From Undaria pinnatifida (lineage: Eukaryota > Sar > Phaeophyceae > Laminariales > Alariaceae), in NCBI GenBank assembly GCA_012845835.1, contig JABAKD010000021.1:7647006-7711005 (forward strand): a stretch of 64,000 nucleotides of DNA. The letters are read 5' to 3'. The position numbers were made by a program, and so were the translations under genes. This document shows, in pieces, positions 1 to 12,661 of the stretch (position 1 is the stretch's first letter; each line of letters begins with the position of its first letter). The notes beneath the pieces are model-generated. The model was not told the origin of the DNA. It searched no databases and worked only from the letters and a program-made list of their open reading frames with translations.

Positions 1-471
1 GATCGGTATCTCCTCGTTTGAGGAGCTCGACCGGCCAGGTATTATACCTTTTTATGGCTAAAACTGTGCAACCCCTGAAGTGGGATGACTCTCACCCTCA
101 CCCGATCCGACCCGCGAACGGTAACCCGACCCGCGAAAAGCTCTGGATATGTTGTAACTGTCGGTACGTTGTTGTGTGCGATATTTTCGGGCGGCGGTGG
201 CGGACGCATGAAATGTATCATTCGGCTTCAGCGATCTCGAAAAGGGTCTCTCTTTTTTTTTCTGCGTCGTGCAAAATAAACAGTTGCATTCGCTCGTATT
301 AAACTAAAGACAATACAAAGGCAGCTTTGTTTCTGGCTTACCTGGTACAACTTAGCGATGCAGGTGGGGAGGGACATGGGAAAAAAAGTGGAAAGATGAT
401 ACAGAGACGGGATTGAAAAAATAAGGAGTCAATTCAGAATAAATCGAATGAACGATTATCCTTTCCCCCAC

Positions 472-3400
472 CTCTGCCTGCGGCCCTAGCCTCATCCAAA
501 AGAGAAGTTCCGTATCCCACCCTCACGCGGCCGGTGCTGGTCAGGGGCTCGAGCATGACCTTGCAAGCGTCCTTCATCGACTGCGACTCCTCCACCAGCC
601 GGACCTCGCTCAGCCTGCTACCTGTCCAAAGAAAACGCCGTGCCGCTTTGTGTTAGATCTACTCCAAGGGTATTAAACACGCCGTTTAGTTTTTGGCTTA
701 TTGTTTCTACTTGAAGGGTAGACAACACGCCGCTTATGCTTCAACCTAGCAGTGAGTATATCTATCCCCTTAAAGGGCATTTACTCTAAGCGAGTTGCTA
801 ATTTACACGGCTGCCAAAACAATAGGATCTCTTTTCCGAGCCGGGTGAAGTCGAGGGTCCTCCTGTAGAAATTCAGCGACGGACGGCGGCCCAGACTTAA
901 TACACTAGTTTTCGTGTGGGAGCTCCTAAACACGAGACTGACTCCTCCCAAAAAGGACGGCTCCTCACATATTTCGTGTGTAACGGTACGGTGTGTAACC
1001 GTGCGACGTGTAACGGTGCGGTGTGTAACGGTACGATGCGTAGAGGTTCTGCGTGCAACGGTTCGGTGTGTAACGGTTCGGCGTGTAACGGTTCGGTGTG
1101 TAACGGCACGGCACGCAATCTTCAACCGCTCGGTGTGTAATGGTAGGGTGTGTAACGGTAGGGTGTGTAACGGTAGGGCGTGTAACGGTAGGGTGTGTAA
1201 CGGTAGGGTGTGTAACGGTAGGGTGTGCGACGGTAGGGTGTGTAACGGTAAGGTGTGTAACGGTAGGGTGTGTAATGGTAGGGTATGTAACGGTAGGGTA
1301 TATAACGGTTCGGTATGGAACGGTACGACTGACTTAGCCGACCCGCAGCCGCTGGGAGGCCTTTCACCACAGACTGACTGCTGTGCACGATGATCTCAGA
1401 GCAAGCAGCAGCATCCGTTTTATCATCAAGATGCGAGGCAAATAATGGGAAACCGGGGGATGCATCCCGGATTCCTCCTGACGACCACAGTTCGCAACGG
1501 TACTGTGGATACGGTGTGTACCGGTAGGGTGTGCAACGGTACGGAGTGTAACGGTTCGGTATGAAACGGTTCGGTGCGTAACGGTACGGTGTGCAACGGA
1601 ATGGTGCGTGACGGTGTGTAACGGTTCAGTGCGTAACGGTTCGGTGTGTATCGGTACGGTGGGTAACGGCTCAGCGCGTATCGGTACGATGCGTAATGGT
1701 TGGTCTCGTAGCGGCACGGTACGAAACGGTATTTTATGTAACGATACGATGTGCAACGGTTCGGTGTGTAACGGTTCGATGTGGTGTGTAACGTTTCGGC
1801 GTGTAACGGTACGGTGTGTAACGGCACAACCTTTAACGGTACAGTATGGTGTGCAACGGTGCCGTGTGCTCGGTGCGGTGTGTAACGGTGCCATGAGTAC
1901 AGTGCGGTGTGCAAAGGTTCGGTGGGTATATAACCGTTCGGAGCGGAACAACTCAGTGCGTAACGGTACTGTATGTAACGGTACGGCATGCAACTGTATG
2001 ATACGTAACGGTTGGGTTCGGAACGGTAATGTGTGAAAATGGTACAGTATGTAGCCGTACGGAGTATAATGTTCTGTGTGTAACGATTAGCAGGTATGTG
2101 CCGGTACGATGTGTAACGGTACGATATGTAACGGGACGGTGGATGTGAAACGGTGTAACGGTACGGCGTTTTTCGGTTCGGTGTGTAACGGTTCGATGCG
2201 TAACCGAATTTGTTCGATGTTTACCGGCACGGTGTGCAACGTTACAGTGTGTAACGATAAAGTGCGAAACGCTGCGGTGTGTAACGGTACGTAGCGGTAA
2301 GGTGTATCAGGCATGACGGAACAGTGTGAAACAGTATGGTGCGTGACGGTAGTACAGGGTGTGGAACGGTAGGGTGTGTAACGGTGCGTAAAAGTAAGGC
2401 GTACACAGTAAGCTGTGTAACGCAACGGTGTGCAACGGCACGGTACGTAACGGTGCGATGTGCAACGGTACGGTTTGTAACAGTACGGTGTATGACGGTA
2501 TAATATGTAACGGTTCGATGTGAAATGGCACGGTGCGTAACTGTGCGGTATGGAACGGTTCGGTGCGTCATGGTACGGTGTATAACGGTTTGATGTGTAA
2601 TGGTTCAGTGTGTAACGGTTCGATATGTAACGGTACCGTACGTAACGGTTCAGCGTGTAGAGGTGCGGTGTGTAACGGTTCGGTGCGTAACGGAACGGTG
2701 TGCAACGGTACGGTCTGGAACTGTACGATATGTGGCGGCACGGTCTGCAATGGTACGGTGTGTAACGGTATGGTAAGTAACGATTCGGTGTGCCACGGTT
2801 CAATGTGAAACGGTACGCTCTGTAACGGTGCGATGTGTAACGGTGCGATGTGTATCGGTACGGTGTGCAACGGCACCGTGTGTAACGGTACGGTGTGTAA
2901 CGGTTCGGTGCGTAACGGAGCGGTGTGCAACGGTAACGTCTGTAACGGTGCGATGCGTAACGGCACCGTCTGTAACGGTGCGACGCGTAACGGTACGGTC
3001 TGTAACGGCACGGTGTGTAACGGTACGGTAAGTAACGGTTCGGTGTGTCACGGTTCAATGTGAAACGGTACGCGGTGTAACGGTTCGGTGCGCAACGGAG
3101 CGGTGTGCAACGGTAACGTCTGTAACGGTGCGATGCGTAACGGTACCGTCTGTAACGGTGCGATGCGTAACGGTACGGTCTGTAACGGTACGGTGTGTAA
3201 CGGTACGGTAAGTAACGGTTCAATGCGAAACGGTACGCGGTGTAACGGTTCGGTGCGGAACGGTTCGGTGTGTAACGGTACTATGTAACGGTTCGATGTG
3301 TAACGGTATGGTGTGTAACGGTACGGTGTGTAACGGTTCGGTGTGTAACGGTTCGGTGTGAAACGGGACAGTGTGTAACGGTACCGTAAGTAACGGTTCG

Positions 3401-6400
3401 GTGTGGCACCGTTTAATGTGAAACAGCACGCTGTGTAACCGTGCGATGTGTAACGGTGCGTTGTGTAACGATACGGTGTGCAACGGCACCGTGTGTAACG
3501 GTACGGTGTGTAACGGTACGCTGCGTAACGGTTCGGTGCGGGACGGTTCGGTGTGTAACGGTACTGTGTGTAACGGTTCGATGTGTAACGGTACGGTGTG
3601 TACGGTTCGGTGTGTAACGTTTCGGTGTGTAACGGTTTGGTGTGAAACGGGACAGTGTGCAATGGTTCGCGATGTAATTGTACGGTGTGCAACGGCAAGG
3701 TGTGTTGCGGTTCGGGGTGTAACAGTACAGTTTGCAACGGTAGTAGTCTGTAACAGTATGGTGCGCAACGGTTCGGAATGTAACGGTATTATGTGTTTCG
3801 GTGTGATAGCGTGCGCGCTGCACGCTGTGTAATGGTTCGGTGTGTAGCGTTTCGGCATGTAAAGCGTCAGTGTGTATCTGCATGGTGTGTAACAGTACAG
3901 TGTGTAACGGTTCGATGTGGAACGGTGAGATGTGGAACGGTGCGATGTGTAACGGTACGGTGTCGAACGGTGCGGTGTGTAACGGTACGGTGTGTACAAG
4001 TTGGGTGCATAACGGTTCGGTGTGAAACGATGCGGTTTGTAACGATACAGTGCACGGAATGTAACAGTTAAGTGTGTCATGGTACGGTTTGTAACGGTAC
4101 GGTACGAATGGTATGGCATGTAACGATTTGGTGTGCAAGACCTACTATTATGGGAAAAATTTGAAGATCATGTCTGGCGATAATTTTTGTAGTTTTGAGG
4201 CTCCAGAAATAACTGCATCAGAAATAAGGGGCGTCCATTATGGCTTGTGATTTTTGGAAAGTGGTTGTATTTTGAATTGGTAGGTCTTGTTTTGTCGTTT
4301 GCCTTTATTTTTGAAATCTAGCACGTGCACTATCGCCGGCGACGTTAGGTCACCACCGCCTCTGCTGTTGTCTCTGCTGCTGTGCTGCTGGTGTGGTGTG
4401 CCTGTGGTGGTTTCGATGGTGGTGGTGCTGCTGCTGTCGCGTTTGTGTGAGGACCAAGCTCTGTCTCGCACATAACAAGCGCGGTATGCTGTTGCAGGTG
4501 TGTTTGTGATTCTTTGTTGTGGGTGATGGGTCACGTGTACAGCAGACAGGTATCATACCAGGTACAGTATAGGCAGTGGTGGTATGTGATACTTGGTACG
4601 AGGTAGTATCCAAAAGTCAAATAATCCCAGTTCTGAGAGGTTGGAAGAGCTGTTATTTCTGACCTCAGAAATCACCAGACCCGCTGATTTCTGGCCTCGA
4701 TTATTTCTGAACGCAGAAACAACAATGATTTCTGGTCCCATAGTGGATGGTTTTATTTTTGGCGTCGGAGATCCCTGTTAAAGAGAGAAGCGATCGCTGA
4801 AAATGTTTCTCATAATAGTTGGTCTAAAGGTGTGTAACGGTACGGTGTGTAACGGTACGATATTTAACAGTACGGTATCTAACAGTACGGAATAACGGTA
4901 TGTTGTGTAACGTTACGGTATTTAACGGTACGGTTTCCAACGGTTCGGTGAGTATCGTTGCGGATTGTAACGGTTCGGTGTGTTAGGGTGTGCTATGGGA
5001 GGTGGGTACAACTGTGGGGGCGGGGGGGGGCGGGGTGGGGGGACCGGGGTAGCAGGGATTTGGCGGGGAGGGGGGGGGTGGATTGCTCTTTGTTCGACAA
5101 AAGGTTCGCTGGCTGTGGCCGACGCTCAATTTACTTTGGCCCATCCTCGATTTCGGTCGGCGTGGGATAAGGGTGCTTGGTCGGCCCTGCCGGCGGCAAA
5201 TTATAAGTTCTACCGAGGGAAAGTTCGGAGGACTCAGGTCTGGGTGGGATCACGCCTGGGTGGTATTAGGGTATCAAGCGGGAGCAGGGTTCAAGTGTAT
5301 GGTATGCATTGTGCGCGTGTCTTGACCAACGAAACGAAACATCCCGAACCATCCGTACTTGACCAATGAACGGGTTAACCAAATACCAGGTAGTAGTACG
5401 TTCTAACCAGTGCAGGGGGGGGGGGGGTAACGGTAGATGGTGTAACGGTGAACACATAACGCAATCACCTTCTCTCCAACGTTCTTATCCGTCCTCGTCC
5501 CCCACTGGAGTGGAAGAACGCCATCGGAAAACAGAAAACCAACCAAAATAACGCAGCAGTACATATAGCTGAAGTAGTACGCGTGGGCTGTGCAACGGTA
5601 GAGTGTGTACCGGTAAAACGCGGGACCATCAACTAGGGCGTGCAGCGGTAAAAGAGCGGCACAATCACCTTCTTCCCAGCGTTCTTGTCCATCCTCGTCC
5701 TCCACCGTGCCGCCCTCCATACCCCACACGTCCCACGCAGCTAGGGCGGTCGTGCCGGGCCCGCTGCCAAAGTCCAACACGCTGCTGGGATTGAGGTCTG
5801 GTAACTCATCCCTCAGCTCCTTCATCACCCTGCGTTTTGTTTTTAACGGATTTGCTTTTACGGTGGGATTTTCTACGATGGGATCGCGTATGACGTCTTT
5901 TTTACGATGGGACTTTTTACGATGGGATATTTCATGATAGGATTTTTGACAATGGGATTCTTGACGATGGATTTTTTTTAATGCAGTGTTTCACGATGGG
6001 ATTCTTCACGATAGGCTGTTCTTTAGGATGAGAACTTCCACGATGGGATTCTATTGACGATGGGATTTTCACGATGGGATATTTTTACGATGGAGCTTTT
6101 CGCGATGGGGTGTTTACGATGCGATTTTCTACGATTGCGCGCCGTTGTCCAAGCGCCGATAGCAGGTACTAGTTGGCGAGCACGGTGGGAACGAAGCTAC
6201 CAACCCCCCCCCTACCCCCCCTCCCTCCCCTCCTCACCTGTGCACTACGGTGTAGGCCGGCATCATGCGGTGGTACACGTACGCGAAGGTCTCAGCTGGC
6301 CCGTAAACCACGCGCTTTGTTCCCCCGCCCGCCGCACGACCACGAGATGGGACCTTCGCAAAGCTTGCTCCTTTCGCTCCGTCCGTCGTTGGTATAGGCC

Positions 6401-8187
6401 CGGCAGAAGGCGCCGGCTCTTCGAACCCTACGTCTACCGTACGGTAGTTACCCGCCTGTTGTGGAATTTTTATATCAAATGTTGTTGCAGTAGCAATAGC
6501 AGTATAGTACAGCAGTAGTATTATACGATAGTAGCCTCGCTGGGCATGGCTGCTGCTGTTACTGTTGCCGTTTGTTGTTATGGAAGAGTAGAAGTTGCTG
6601 TTGTAGGTAGCAGCAATAGCCTACCAGGTATACTATTAATAGTAGCGGTAGTGGTGCTTCTATTAGTCGTATTAGTAGTACTACCCGTGGCAGTGATATA
6701 GTGGTATGTAGGGTTAGGGTTATCAGTGGTATTTCATAGTTGCTGCTACTGTTGTTGCTGCTGTTGTGCAGATACACTCTTGGGGCTATCTGGTCTGAAA
6801 CCCGTACCAGCACAGAGCAGTTACGATAATTGCGAACGTCCATCACTGCATTACTTTCGAAAGTACCGTCCGTCACATCCCTATACTGATGCATTAGAAG
6901 TCTGTGTCCCCGACCGACCAGCGACTCACCGCCGAGTGCAGCGAAGCCTCCGTAGTCCTAAGGCGTTCGTGAGCTCTCCTCAGCTGTCCTAGCGACCTGG
7001 CGTCGAGCACCTGCGAAAAACAAGAGTTGGGCAAGCGTTGGGTAACCGTTAGATGTGCGTTGGGGAATCGTTGGGCAAGTGTTGGGTACCCGTTGAGTAC
7101 CCGTTGGTTAACCGATGGGTAACCGTTGGGTAATCGTTGGGAAATCGATGGGTAAGCGCTGGGAAACCGTTGGGCAACCGTTTGGTATGCGTTGGGTAAG
7201 CCTTAGGTACGTGTTGTGTACTCGTTGGGTAAGCGTTGGGTTGTCGTTGGGTAAGTGTATGCTAAGCGTTTGGGTAAGCGTTGGGAAACCGTTTGTTAAG
7301 CGTTGGGTGAAGCTCTAGGTACGTGTTGGGCACGGGTTAGGCAACCGTTGGGTAGCTATAGGGTAACCGCTCGGTAGCGATTGAGTAATAGTTGGTTGAT
7401 TTGGTTAACCGTCGGGTATCCGTTGGGTATCCGCTGGGTAACCGTTGGGCAGTCGCTGGGGAACTCCATGGGTCGGTCTGAGAAACGGGGAGAGGGGGGC
7501 GGTGGATGTTCAGGAAACAAGCAGTAACATTCGTGGGAATCTCACTGCAGTAGCTCTATACGTAGGCTATATGACGACAGGGATGTACTCCTAGAAACGA
7601 AGAAATACGTTTCCAGATATGGAACACACAAAAACAGCCTGCAGCACTACGCCCGTATAGGTAGAATTTCGAATCACTGGCCGTCTATAGTAGCTCACTT
7701 TATTGCTGGCCTCGGCCAAGACGGACGCGGAAATGTCCTGATCGTAAAAAGATATCCATAGGCTATAGGGGTATAGAAGTATTCGTGGAAATATAGAATT
7801 GTGGTTCTAGACATGGACCAAACCATAAACAAAGTAACGGATTACAGCACATAGCGTATCATGTGCCAGGTACCAGGTACCAGGTATGCTAAAGGGGTGC
7901 TCGTGGAAATGTATAATTCAGATTCTAGATATGGAACAAGCACGCAAAAAACAAAAAAACGGAACACACCATAAGATGTATTCATACGGTATCATGCCGC
8001 ATTGCTGGCTGTTTATAATATTAATAGCTCACCTTGTCTCTGGCTTCGAGCAAGCCGGGCGCGAATATATCCTGATCGTAGAAAGATAGCTTAGCTCGCG
8101 GAATCAAAAACGTCTTTCCAATATTGAGCACACCGCTCTCCTCCTCTTCGTTCTCTTCGCCGTCGTCATCTTCGTCCCCAAACTCCG
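472..8187 (-). CDS. METTL17: RSM22/METTL17-like mitochondrial methyltransferase-like protein, partial
   Basis: Five minus-strand exons join in consistent phase: 8187-8033, 7010-6930, 6353-6238, 5829-5669 and 621 to about 472. The first encodes an acidic stretch followed by FYDQDIFAPGLLEARDK. The third carries VVYGPAETFAYVYHRMMPAY, typical of the region before the methyltransferase core in RSM22 proteins. The fourth carries the SAM-binding motif VLDFGSGPGTTALAA. The fifth carries VRLVEESQSMKDA, matching the acidic post-I strand. Family members (Rsm22 in yeast, METTL17 in animals) act in assembly of the mitochondrial small ribosomal subunit. The N-terminus, with any targeting peptide, was not found upstream of 8187, and the gene runs off the left edge. 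The last exon could instead read to a stop at 434, but a donor at 471-470 is more likely because the family is longer. The acceptor at 6354 is weak. The family call is firm; orthology is inferred. Confidence 0.78.
974..4137. repeat. 15-bp minisatellite array (GTGTAACGGTACGGT)
   Basis: About 3.2 kb of degenerate 15-bp units, around 200 copies, interrupted near 1340-1500 by non-repeat sequence. The period is divisible by three and stop codons are rare, so all frames appear open and give spurious arginine/threonine/tyrosine-rich ORFs. Part of it has a higher-order period: a block ending at 2940 recurs 180 bp later at 3120. The array lies in the METTL17-like intron between exons 5829-5669 and 621-472. 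Almost every unit keeps TAACGG or CAACGG. Confidence 0.95.
4138..5440. other. intron sequence without a gene
   Basis: This is part of the same METTL17-like intron. Around 4185-4740 there are repeated short palindromic blocks built on AGAAATAA/TTATTTCT. A small island of the 15-bp unit returns at 4825-4985. Guanine-rich tracts lie at 5015-5085 and 5416-5428. I see no conserved coding segment. Confidence 0.7.
4825..4985. repeat. outlying island of the 15-bp minisatellite
   Basis: About ten degenerate units of the GTGTAACGGTACGGT repeat, 690 bp beyond the main array. It is separated from the array by unrelated sequence, so it is either an older fragment of the array or a second seeding event. 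Confidence 0.8.
5455..5520 (-). pseudogene. echo of the 3' end of METTL17-like exon 5829-5669
   Basis: Read on the minus strand, this matches the exon end and donor at 5669. Both contain GAGGACG.GGA..AGAACG followed by GAAGGTGATTG. The copy lies about 190 bp into the following intron and has an in-frame stop relative to the true exon. Confidence 0.6.
5862..6140. repeat. degenerate array of TTTTACGATGGGAT-like units
   Basis: Roughly twenty irregular units sharing ACGATGGGATTTT, in the METTL17-like intron between exons 6353-6238 and 5829-5669. There is no coding signal. Confidence 0.85.
7020..7465. repeat. degenerate array of GTAACCGTTGG-like 11-mers
   Basis: About forty irregular units of GGTAAgCGTTG / GGTAACCGTTG. 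The array begins right at the acceptor of exon 7010-6930 and fills the intron upstream of it. Confidence 0.85.
7699..7755 (-). pseudogene. echo of the 3' end of METTL17-like exon 8187-8033
   Basis: The minus strand reads SFYDQDISASVLAEASNK followed by a GTGAGC donor. The true exon end reads SFYDQDIFAPGLLEARDK, also followed by GTGAGC. The copy is about 330 bp downstream, in frame and without a stop over the aligned segment. It has no clear acceptor, so it looks like a partial duplicate. A mutually exclusive exon cannot be excluded. Confidence 0.7.
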
Positions 8188-10264
8188 CTGCGATTGAGAC
8201 GATTGTTCCCGAAGCAAGGACGAATCAAAAACACAAACAGCTCCATCAAATCACACCGAAACACATGTTGTACAATACCACGGACATACCACGGTGGGCG
8301 ATAGAGCAACTTCCTCGACATCGTCGATTAACAGGTGTTGACGTCTACTAATGGGTTTTGTCTACCACTAGGCTTTTCACCATATTTTGTTTTGTCCAAA
8401 TTGGTGCTGTCTAGGGTTGGTCAGTAGGGTTTGTAGCGATTTTTTCTAGGGCGCATGCTGCGGTAGAGGTGCACTTTTTTCTCTGGGGCTACTCACTCGA
8501 GGAGCTCTACACCAGGGTTATAATTTGTGTTTCAGCCCGTGGTGCGCAGCGCAGAGTTGCGCCCCCCGCAGGGGCCCCCGGAGGGCCCCCGGAGTCGAAA
8601 ACTTTGGGTGTGTGTGCATAAACTTACTCAAAATGCGCGTCTCATTCGTTCGTCTTGCAAAGAACACAGAAACAAGCACAGAGAGAACCTGCTGCACATA
8701 GCTGCAAGGATGGATGCCAGCGCGCAGGTCAACCCTGAGGCATCTTCGAGATGTTGGAATCAATTGATGCGCCCCCCTGTCACCGCGATTTTCGTATTAA
8801 CATTACCAAAGTAGCAGCCTGCAGCAACTCACCTACGCTGTCTCACATACTATACAACAGCTGCTGTACAACTGCTGTAAAACGCTACCATCGCAGCCTA
8901 AAACGAAATAGCTTGCTCGTTCGTTCCAGTGTTTGTTTCTTGCGCCTTGCAAAGGGCATCGTCGAAAATATTGGCAAGCCGCACATGTACTTGTTTTGGT
9001 AGTGCGCTAAGCCAATTTCTCAGGAAAATGGTGCAACTGCTCAACATTTCACCACCTTACTATAACCCTGCTCTACACCTTTCGTAACACCTTTCTTAAC
9101 ACCTTTCTTAACGCCTTTCTTGACCCAAAACCTGTTTTATTTTTCATGAAAAAAAAAGTGCTAATACATGTACATTATGAACAGCCCATGACCTGGGAAT
9201 ACCACGAAAAATATTGAAAAAAAGATCGAAATTCCGACGATCGTGGGTCAACACCTCGGGGGATTCAAAGGGAAAAATTGGCGAAAATATATTGACGATT
9301 CCGATTCCAGAATCTGCCACACCAAGCAGCCCGGGACGCCGGCAAGAGGGTGCGTTCACTGGTGTGTTCAAAGCGCAACGGTAGGGGGCTGACACACGCG
9401 CCGCATTCTCATACTATTAATAGTATAACATACACTGCTGCAAACTCTTCCTATCATAGACGGCTGATAACAGTAGCCTTCGCGGGACGTCTAGATTATT
9501 ATCTAGGATAAAGTATGGAAATTGTGGAATATATTGATGAATGAGTTTTGATGTGGTCGACCAAATTTTCAGCAAAAAAAGAAAATGTCGATTTTTTTCC
9601 GGACAAAGTTCTACTGGCAGGGTTTGGGTTGGGGGTCGGGGTTAGGGTTACGGTTAAGGTTATAGGGTCTAAAGTACTGTTTTGGGCAGTGTTGATATCT
9701 TCCGTTTGAACAATACTGGAAGCACACGTGGGCCAAACACAAATTCCCCGATTTCCATACTTTATCCTAAATAATAATCCAGAATTATCGTGAAGGCGGC
9801 TCATTAATAAGATCGCAAATCTCTTGTTTTTGGTCGATAAAAACGGGCCTCAAAGGGTTGTTTTTTCTTTCTCACGCTTCTACTTTCCAGCTTCTGGACA
9901 CGCCGTGGTCACAGGTGTCGTCCCTTCCCCCCCCCCGGTTCTTGCCTTCAATTTTTATCGCGCATAGTGTTCAGCAATCCCACTGCTCGTCGATTCTTCA
10001 TCAAGTGTTGCTGCTAACTCACGGTCTCGCGCTTTCCGCAAGTCAATTTGTGCACAAAAAAAAAAAATCCCGACGAATTTTATATGAGTATGCACTCGGC
10101 GGGGCTCGAACTCACGAAACTGACCTATACCTAAGGGGCCCCGTCGTTCAGAAACCATTTCGCCAAAAAATGGTATACCTTTATACCTTTATCGTAGCAC
10201 GAGTCCACGGTAGGGGCGCAGTACGCTTTGTCTAGATCTGTCTAAGCTTCGTCTAGGTTATGCT

Positions 10265-10390
10265 AGAGAGATATCCTAGCTCAAAGGATCAAAACTTCTT
10301 TGCCAATATCGAAAACACCGCTTCTCCCACAACGTTCTCTCCGTCGTCATCATCTCCGTCCCCAAAAGTCTGCTACAATTGAACCGTATC
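10265..10390 (-). pseudogene. decayed copy of METTL17-like exon 8187-8033
   Basis: The minus strand reads GDGDDDGENVVGEAVF, then an early stop. The true exon reads GDEDDDGEENEEEESGVL. The nucleotide similarity also covers the CGTCGTCATC..CGTCCCCAAA stretch of 8165-8182. Confidence 0.6.
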
Positions 10391-10524
10391 ACACACCAGT
10401 GTCCTGGCTTAGTTCCGACGGAGCAGATACTCGATTGTGTCCAGGTTTTGACCGGGTTTTGTCTAGAAGGTCGTCTATATATTCGCCTTGGTTTTGCTAT
10501 ACACATGTCCTTTTTTATACCTGG

Positions 10525-10640
10525 CGGCATAAAAATATCTCGACAATATTAACAAGCACCGGCCTCTTACTCTTGATCCTCCCGATCCTCTTGACTCTAG
10601 ACCTTTATTATCATCGTCCTTGAAGTTCGCCGCGATGAAA
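10525..10640 (-). pseudogene. more decayed copy of the same METTL17-like exon
   Basis: It shares the acidic-run region and the flanking AATATT..CAAGCACCG pattern with 8110-8190 and 10300-10390, but no usable frame remains. The assignment rests on the order of similar blocks and is weaker than for the other copy. Confidence 0.4.
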
Positions 10641-11549
10641 CCGATCGGACCGATTGGTCATACCCTAGTGAGCCCCCACGGAGCCGTGGCTCGCCTTTGT
10701 ACCTTAAATGCTTCAACTACAAAAGGTTTGTCTAGGTTTTGTCTACTCGGAAGGTGGTTATCAATAGTACGCAACGGACGTACCTCGGTCATTTTTCAAA
10801 TTAGGTTTGGAGAAAGGTATCGACCAGAAAACACCACCGCAGCAATTTCAAGTGGTATGATACATTTCACTATCCTGACGAGATTTCGAACAAAACTACC
10901 AAAAGAGATTGATTTGCCCTGGTTTTTCGAAAATACAAGAAAAATGTACTTTCTTACGTACTAATCCGTGAAAAATCAGCTAAAACAAGGGATTTCCGAC
11001 TGTCTGCAATAACAATACTACCAAATACTACCGTTCTCTTCTGCAAATAGTACCACTAATTCCTTAGGGACTGCAACCATGTCCGGGCCAAAAATACTCA
11101 GAAATAGTCGTGTGATATTGTTTACGGCCGTACAAGGGCTACTAGGTCAATCATCACTCACCGAGGCGCTGTGCGGCATCAGGTGGAATCGTATTGAGCC
11201 ATTCAAAAAATTCTGGGGTGCCGAGGTCCGCATTTCTCCACGCCTTTGCCCCCGAAACGCTGTTGCTGCTGTTGCTACTGCCGACGCCGCTGGTGATGCC
11301 CTGCTCAGAGCGGGGAAAGGTGTGGCACCACACGGCGCAAAATACGACCACGGCAACGACATCACGATGGTTTTGCAGGAGGGAAGGCGTTACTGGCATG
11401 GTATCCTTTCTCATTAGTACCTGTATTTATTTGCATTCCGACAATGTGCATGCAGTATACAAATGATCCCAGCTGCCCTGCTGAGAGGGGTGGAACCTGC
11501 AGCACATGACCCAAACGACGACGATAGGATACAGGGGAAAACATGGCAC

Positions 11550-11710
11550 GATGCGAGTCGACGAGCAAGCAAGGGCTGAAGTCTTCTCGCGATAAAATGA
11601 AGGCGCGTATCGTAGTGCGGAGGGGGGAAAAGAGCCTCCTTAGTGACCCCGGGTCCGAGTTGCGTCCAGGGAGGGAGAGGGAGAAAGAAAAGGCGCATAT
11701 ATAACAGAAG
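11550..11710 (+). mobile_element. SINE tail fragment (tRNA-derived family)
   Basis: It matches the 3' two-thirds of the full-length element at 42162-42484. Shared blocks are GCGAGTCGACGAG, GGGCTGAAGTCTTCTCGC, ATGAAGGC and AGAGCCTCCTTAGTGACCC. No tRNA-like head precedes it. Confidence 0.85.
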
Positions 11711-12565
11711 GGACGGCATGGCATGATGATACTGTCATTGTATGCGAGATACGGACGTTCGAACGAACTGTCATGGTATGCGAGATGCGGACGTTCGAAC
11801 GAACAAGCCGTGACACGCCAGTAAACGCAGGGTTTTGAAGGGTTCAGCAAACTACGTTCTGTGTAGACAAGCTGATGTATACCATAACCGCTTCATCTCG
11901 ATGATGCTGCCAGGCTGATACCTGATATAGCTGGTTGCACTGGTTGCCGGCAGGCTGACACCTGCTATAAGCTGTTTGTACTGGTATATACCTTGACAGA
12001 GAGTAAATTAGTATATCGCAGTACAGACGTTGAAGCTGCCTGGACTGACGGCTTCATATTTAGTCAACCGCCTTGCCACACAGTACTAAACCCAAAATAT
12101 CCTATTGAGTTGTGCTTCACTACAAATATCCTGAAATACAGTACCTCGGTACAGTACTTGATACCACATCGTGCGTGGCACGGTGTGCTGGTGTTGTACG
12201 GTACTGGCGTGTTGTGAACTTTCAGCTTACCGGCTGTAGGAGCTTGGCCGAGCGTGTGCTACTGAATAACTCAACAACCGGCGTCGCAAAAGGCCGTACT
12301 TTCACTATACGCGGTGTTTCAACCGTGAGCCCTACGTACCGAGTAATGGGTATGATAGGCTACCGGCCCTTTTATAAGAGGTCCACAAGGCCTCAGCGCC
12401 AAAAAAAATGGGGAAACAAGAAATTCGACAGCTTTTATACCGAATTGAGAGTAGGAAACACTCTTTCTCAAATAAGAAATACAGCCTAAAACTAGTTTTA
12501 TCTCGATTTCTTATCACAGGCTCGGTACTGTATAGTACCAGGTACCTGTTATAATAGTACCTGGT

Positions 12566-12661
12566 TCAAATTAACCCCTTTACAACTGGAAACCCGTTTT
12601 TGGGGACGAAATTACTTGGATTTAGTATAGGGAGGGGTTCGGGGGCCCTAAAGGGGTTAAG
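12566..12661 (+). mobile_element. about 90-bp MITE with TTAACCCCTTTA termini
   Basis: It starts TTAACCCCTTTACAACTGGA and ends CCCTAAAGGGGTTAA, giving a terminal inverted repeat of about 12 bp. Related copies lie at 37799-37881 and, inverted, at 45227-45311. A weaker relative lies near 53967-54046. Confidence 0.75.

Noticed and set aside
781-4138. Many long ORFs on both strands rich in HTVP, NGSVCNG or RYTPYRY repeats
   Set aside because: They are products of the 15-bp minisatellite, whose period is a multiple of three and which rarely forms stops. No frame is preferred.
10040-10160. Possible tRNA-like or SINE head on the minus strand (GAGTTCGAGCCCCGCC)
   Set aside because: A B-box-like match only. 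No convincing A box or shared body with the SINE family, and part of the region resembles the MITE family.
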